Below are positions 59,886 to 64,000 of a stretch of 64,000 nt of DNA, in pieces (position 1 is the stretch's first letter; every line of letters begins with the position of its first letter). The stretch comes from Pectinophora gossypiella. Its lineage: Eukaryota > Arthropoda > Insecta > Lepidoptera > Gelechiidae. The position numbers were made by a program, and so were the translations under genes. The stretch lies in assembly GCF_024362695.1 (NCBI RefSeq), contig NC_065404.1, positions 13,432,604-13,496,603 of the forward strand. Reading direction: 5' to 3'. Below the pieces are notes generated by a model. It saw only the letters and a program-made list of their open reading frames with translations. It did not search any database and was not told where the DNA came from.

Positions 59886-61489
59886 AAGTAGGTATACTTG
59901 ACCAAAAAGAAAGCATTCAGCGATTGTAGATTAAAGCATAAATTGCTTGATTAAAATAATGTTATTATTAAATTGTCGACAGATAAGACTATGATTCTTC
60001 CGACGGAAAAATGCTCAAGTCCAACAATCTAATCAAAATCACAAAAACCTCAACAACATCTCGTATAAATACGTCAACAAGTTTCCGCAATGGAATAAGT
60101 AAAAAATTAAGTTTATCTTTAGCAATTCACGAACGTCTTGATACGTCGCACGCGTCCCGCATAAGAATTAGGTAGTAAGTAGATACGTTATTATTTAATT
60201 TGTTGCCAATGCCAGGCGTCAAAATAACCAACACGGAAAACCAGGTTACAAAGGTCTTCCTTAAAGCTATGAAACAAGTAAAAAAAAAATAACATGCAGT
60301 CTGAAATACACTGTAAAGAAATAATAACTGGAAATAGCCATCTTCTTTGTAACACCATGTTTTTCGCCAGAGATATTCGCGTCCGATGCAACTGTTCCGT
60401 TTTCAAAATCGTTCCTATAAGTATTTAATTATTATTTTTAAATATTTATTTTAAAAATTAGAGTGTTCTTTTGCCCGTATTTGTTTGTTTTAATTGCAAC
60501 CATTTATTTATGTTTTTAAAAAGAGTTTAAACGTTTAAAGAGTTCTTAAAATAGTGGCCAGTGTTATCAGAGATGTCTTAAAGCTGGCACGCGATTCTGT
60601 CGTAATGTAATATGGAGTACGGGAGATGCATACGAATTAGTTCGGTGTCGCGATTTCTTTTTTACCAGTGACAAATCTTGAGAACTGTTTGACAGTTTTT
60701 TTTAAATATTTATATGTTTTAAATGTATTGAAAATTTGAGAGCGTAATTTACTGATACCGCTTTATTACAAAACGAATACTAAAGGTATCATTACCAGGT
60801 TGATAATAATAGTCCACGAAGTCCACGGATTTTAATGGAACTAAATGACAAGTCATAATAATTCTATGCGGAATCGGCGACACTAGCGCCGCGCCCGCGG
60901 GACTTCTATCATGGCGTGGCGTTTCGTGACTAGGTATATTTTAAATCTGGTGGTTAGTCTTAGATTGACAATAAGGCGAATAATGATTTCATTTTAAGGA
61001 CGGGAGTACTGAGGCCAGGCCTATGCTCTGTTGCAGGAAGGTATACATATGGTATAGGTATAATAGTGACGTACCTCTTCACGATGGCATTATATATGCT
61101 TCTTCTATCAGCATATACTTTTACATTTGTGTAAACTCACGCTCGCAATTCGTAATGGGGGGGGGGGAGATGTACTTCTTTACTTTCAGCCTAGCATTAA
61201 GTTGGTAATGTTGGTAACATACCTAATTCGATTAGAACCCACATACCAAGTGCAAATGATATTTTGATTAGTATATTCTTGATAACTAGACAAATTTATC
61301 GCGCTAAAGTATATCGCAAGCAACATTTTGTCGTTGACATTTAGAACATTTTCTCTTTTCGGTGAAAGTAAGTAAATATCAACTTGGTTCTTATGGGAAT
61401 TGAAGTACCTACATACATACAACACGAACTCAGTTGTGATTCAAAGTTATATTATATACTTAAATCGTATTTATTTTTGTTCTACCAAG

Positions 61490-61615
61490 CACCGCGGTGG
61501 AGCATGCTCCATACTACCCCCAATAATAACAAAAATAACTTATATACGTCCCACTGCTGGACACAGGCCTCCTTCGAGGGAGGTAATGGAGCATACCCCA
61601 CCTCACTGCTTTATT
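61490..61615. repeat. SINE tail fragment
   Basis: 'tatacgtcccactgctggac' and 'acaggcctccttcgagggag', with 'gtggagcatgctccatac' nearby, match the 18593 SINE tail. Confidence 0.6.
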
Positions 61616-62280
61616 TAGAATTGATGAAAATCTCCAACAAAATATGTAATAATAATATACGTAACAATAGTAGCGAAAAAAATCTGTTATGAAGCCGTAA
61701 CTATGGCATTAGAACTGTAAATTAATTAATCATGCAAACAAGGTAGCGAGAAAGTTTATTTGAACAATGCAATGTGCGCACGCGCCGCGCCGCGATAGCG
61801 ACTGACGTTATAACACATGAAACTGTTAGATACGACGTGGAAAATGTTAGAATAAGTACTTACCTACTGATCTTTCTAGCATGAATGTCCATTTATATGG
61901 GCGACGGCCAGCAGCGAACAGTTCATCATAATTATTTAAAAAAAAAGAAAAAATATAAGGGGGAGCTTACAACCAGGTTTAGGTCATAGATAATTGATAT
62001 CACGTGGTTTCCAGGACTTGTACCCGGTTTATGAGTATAGGCTCGCCCCTTAGACTTGTATATACCATTCACCACTGCCTACCCCTTTGGGGATACAAGT
62101 GTGATGCTATGTTATAAATACTTAAATGTCAAGTAAAGCTATTGCAGCTGACAAGGCAAAAAGGATCATTAGTCTTCATGGATATTAAAGAAAAAAAAAG
62201 TTAAAAACAAAGGTTAGGTTGGTTAGGTTAGGTTTAGGTTAAAGGTTATTAAAGTATATTTGATTTTGATTTTTTTTTAT

Positions 62281-62780
62281 ATTAGATATTGCCCCACTGG
62301 CACATCCTGGACACTTCATACAAACAACCTCATTTTACACAGACACGACACATTGTCCTTATCAATTTAGGGATAACGGACGGCCCACTTTGTAGAGGGT
62401 ATCTGGATGCAGAAGAAACTGCCCGCCATGTAATCCTGGAATGCACGGGAGTGTCAGCACAACGGGTACAAATCCTTGAAGGAATCGGATCCCTCCGCGA
62501 AGCCTGAAACTGAAACCCCAGGAGGCTTCTGCGCTTCTGAAAGGAGTTAGGTTGCCTTACGTAGTCAACAATAGCACGCATAATGAGCCATCTTAGAGTC
62601 TAAATGCGGAAAACAGAGCTCACTACCTAACTAACGTACACGCGCATCTGTGTGTGTGACGTCTGACGCCATGCGATTCAAGTCTAAACTATGTTCGAGG
62701 GGGGGTGAGGTAAACCTAGCTCAGCGGCTGGTGGAGAGCGGGGAGTTGCCGTTCTATACGTAGTATTATTCCTTATTCTA
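62281..62780 (+). pseudogene. LINE (I/R1-like) C-terminal fragment
   Basis: The frame from 62289 gives GPLCRGYLDAEETARHVILE ending 'ECTGVSAQR'. This is the C..C....ET..H...EC zinc-binding motif at the end of non-LTR reverse transcriptases. The first Cys of the pair is replaced. The downstream 3' UTR ('gtacacgcgcatctgtgtgt') matches 30075-30320. Confidence 0.65.
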
Positions 62781-63474
62781 AGCTACCGGGTTGCATCCCG
62801 TAAGATGGCGTGATGATTTTGATGCCTACCGGACAGATTAGTGGAACAGAAGGATAGAAGGATGAAGAACTGGCCTTTGCCCAACAGATCCGAGTAGTTA
62901 ATGCCACTTGCGGGAAATCTACAATTATCCACTTGAAAATACAATGCCCAGCAGTAGAAGCAAATAGGCTAAATTAAAACCCGAACATTAGTCTCAACAA
63001 GCGTGGTGTGCGGAAGAATTCAAACCGTGTCTTTATCTACCTTAGAAGTTGGAATCTAAAGCCGCTGCAAGCAAGCAAGACATTACGGAAATATTGACTA
63101 ACATAATTGACACAATAATTATTAAACGCAGTAAAGGGTTAATTTGTGACTAAGTATACAGTTCAGAGATACATATACCATAAACGGCTACAAGTTGTTT
63201 CTATCAGTAGTTGTGATACTGATAATAACTTTAGGTAGTACAAAATGATAGTGAGTTATTAAAAATGATATTATTTCACTTATGGTAAATTTGCTGTATA
63301 TAACATTAACTATTCGCCGTACAAATGGGGAGCGCAGAGAGCCTCCCGGTTCAAAATTTAAAACAACAGTTCGGTGCGAACCTCGGCTCAGGGCGTCGTT
63401 GTCTGATAGTTTTGTATTTAAAGAATTAATCGACCCTAGAAATGCTAGTATGTACTTAAAGTACTTACATATAA

Positions 63475-63781
63475 CGGCCGTGGTCCAGTAGTTTGAGCAT
63501 TGGGCTCACGATCCGGAAGTCTCAGGTTCAAGTCCGGGGGGGACACATCACGAAAATCAGAATCAAAATCACTTTATGATCCCTAGTCTGGTTATAGGAT
63601 TGTCCGAAAGAAAGATGATCCGTGCTTCGGGACGTTAAGCCGTTGGTCCCGGTTATTACTTACTGATGTAAGTTAGTAGTCGTTAAGTGAGCCATGTCAG
63701 GGGCCTTGGCGGCTCAATAGTAAACCTGACACCAGGGTTGATAGGGTTGGTAATCCACCTCACAAACCACACGATAGAAAA
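63475..63781 (+). repeat. tRNA-derived SINE, full length
   Basis: Head 'acggccgtggtccagtagtt' and 'aagtctcaggttcaagtccg'; body 'gttaagccgttggtcccggt'; tail 'cctgacaccagggttgatag' then 'accacacgatagaaaacgaa'. Confidence 0.8.
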
Positions 63782-63847
63782 CGAAGAAGTTACTTATATA
63801 TACTTAATAATAAACACACAATGTACCAATGACAATAATAGTACGGT

Positions 63848-63984
63848 CACGACACGAGTACTAGTATGTATACACTTTGAAACCATGTCACATTAACTTT
63901 TTTGACAAATTAAACCGTAAGTGTCATTAAATGTCAAATAATAATATGATAGTGCGACAGGGTTCTAAAGTGGGTACATGATAT
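63848..63984 (-). repeat. Short interspersed repeat, family 3 copy 3 (inverted)
   Basis: 'tcacgacacgagtact', 'accatgtcacattaactttt' and 'atgatagtgcgacagggtt' are the complement of the copies at 4061 and 14961. Confidence 0.65.
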
Positions 63985-64000
63985 GACTGACTGTACACAC

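Larger units (their letters stand above)
57710..64000 (-). other. Wnt1 first intron or 5' flank
   Basis: No signal-peptide exon ending in the expected split Trp codon was found on the minus strand. Repeats occur at 59.43-59.48, 59.82-59.88, 61.49-61.61, 62.28-62.78, 63.3-63.4, 63.48-63.78 and 63.85-63.98 kb. 58.45-58.64 kb is a GC-rich block without coding homology. Confidence 0.5.

Overview
This window is eukaryotic nuclear DNA from a moth or butterfly (Lepidoptera). It has AT-rich introns, canonical GT-AG splice sites, tRNA-derived SINEs with the lepidopteran tail 'tatacgtcccactgctgggca', palindromic MITEs, LINE 3' fragments carrying the 'ctagcttttgcccgcg' end motif, and two Wnt genes whose best relatives are insect. 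The species cannot be named from the sequence alone.

Layout. (1) Positions 1-4945: repeat-rich DNA upstream of the first recognised Wnt6 exon. (2) Positions 4946-23303, plus strand: Wnt6, five coding exons, lacking only the N-terminal signal-peptide exon, with a 15.8 kb first visible intron. (3) Positions 23854-41235, minus strand: three tandem six-exon genes (called A, B and C here). All three encode secreted astacin-fold proteins with identical intron phases (1-1-0-1-0). In every copy all three zinc-binding histidines and the catalytic glutamate are replaced, and the Met-turn reads SAGHY. All three were assembled exon by exon, are in frame throughout, and give proteins of 470, 312 and 328 residues. 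(4) Positions 34.3-38.1 kb: a repeat element of about 3.8 kb, bounded by short inverted repeats and carrying a decayed DIRS-like reverse transcriptase/RNase H, sits in an intron of gene C. (5) Positions 41.2-47.6 kb: gene-free and repeat-bearing. (6) Positions 47656-57709, minus strand: Wnt1 (wingless), three coding exons, again lacking only the signal-peptide exon. (7) Positions 57.7-64 kb: Wnt1 first intron or upstream DNA, with SINE and LINE fragments.

How it fits together. Wnt6 and Wnt1 are neighbours in the conserved Wnt9-Wnt1-Wnt6-Wnt10 cluster. Here they face each other tail to tail with the pseudo-astacin array between them. The Wnt genes encode lipid-modified secreted morphogens. The array encodes secreted proteins that look like protease-derived binding proteins rather than enzymes; their role is unknown to me. 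This nested, intact, enzymatically dead astacin family is the most interesting content of the window.
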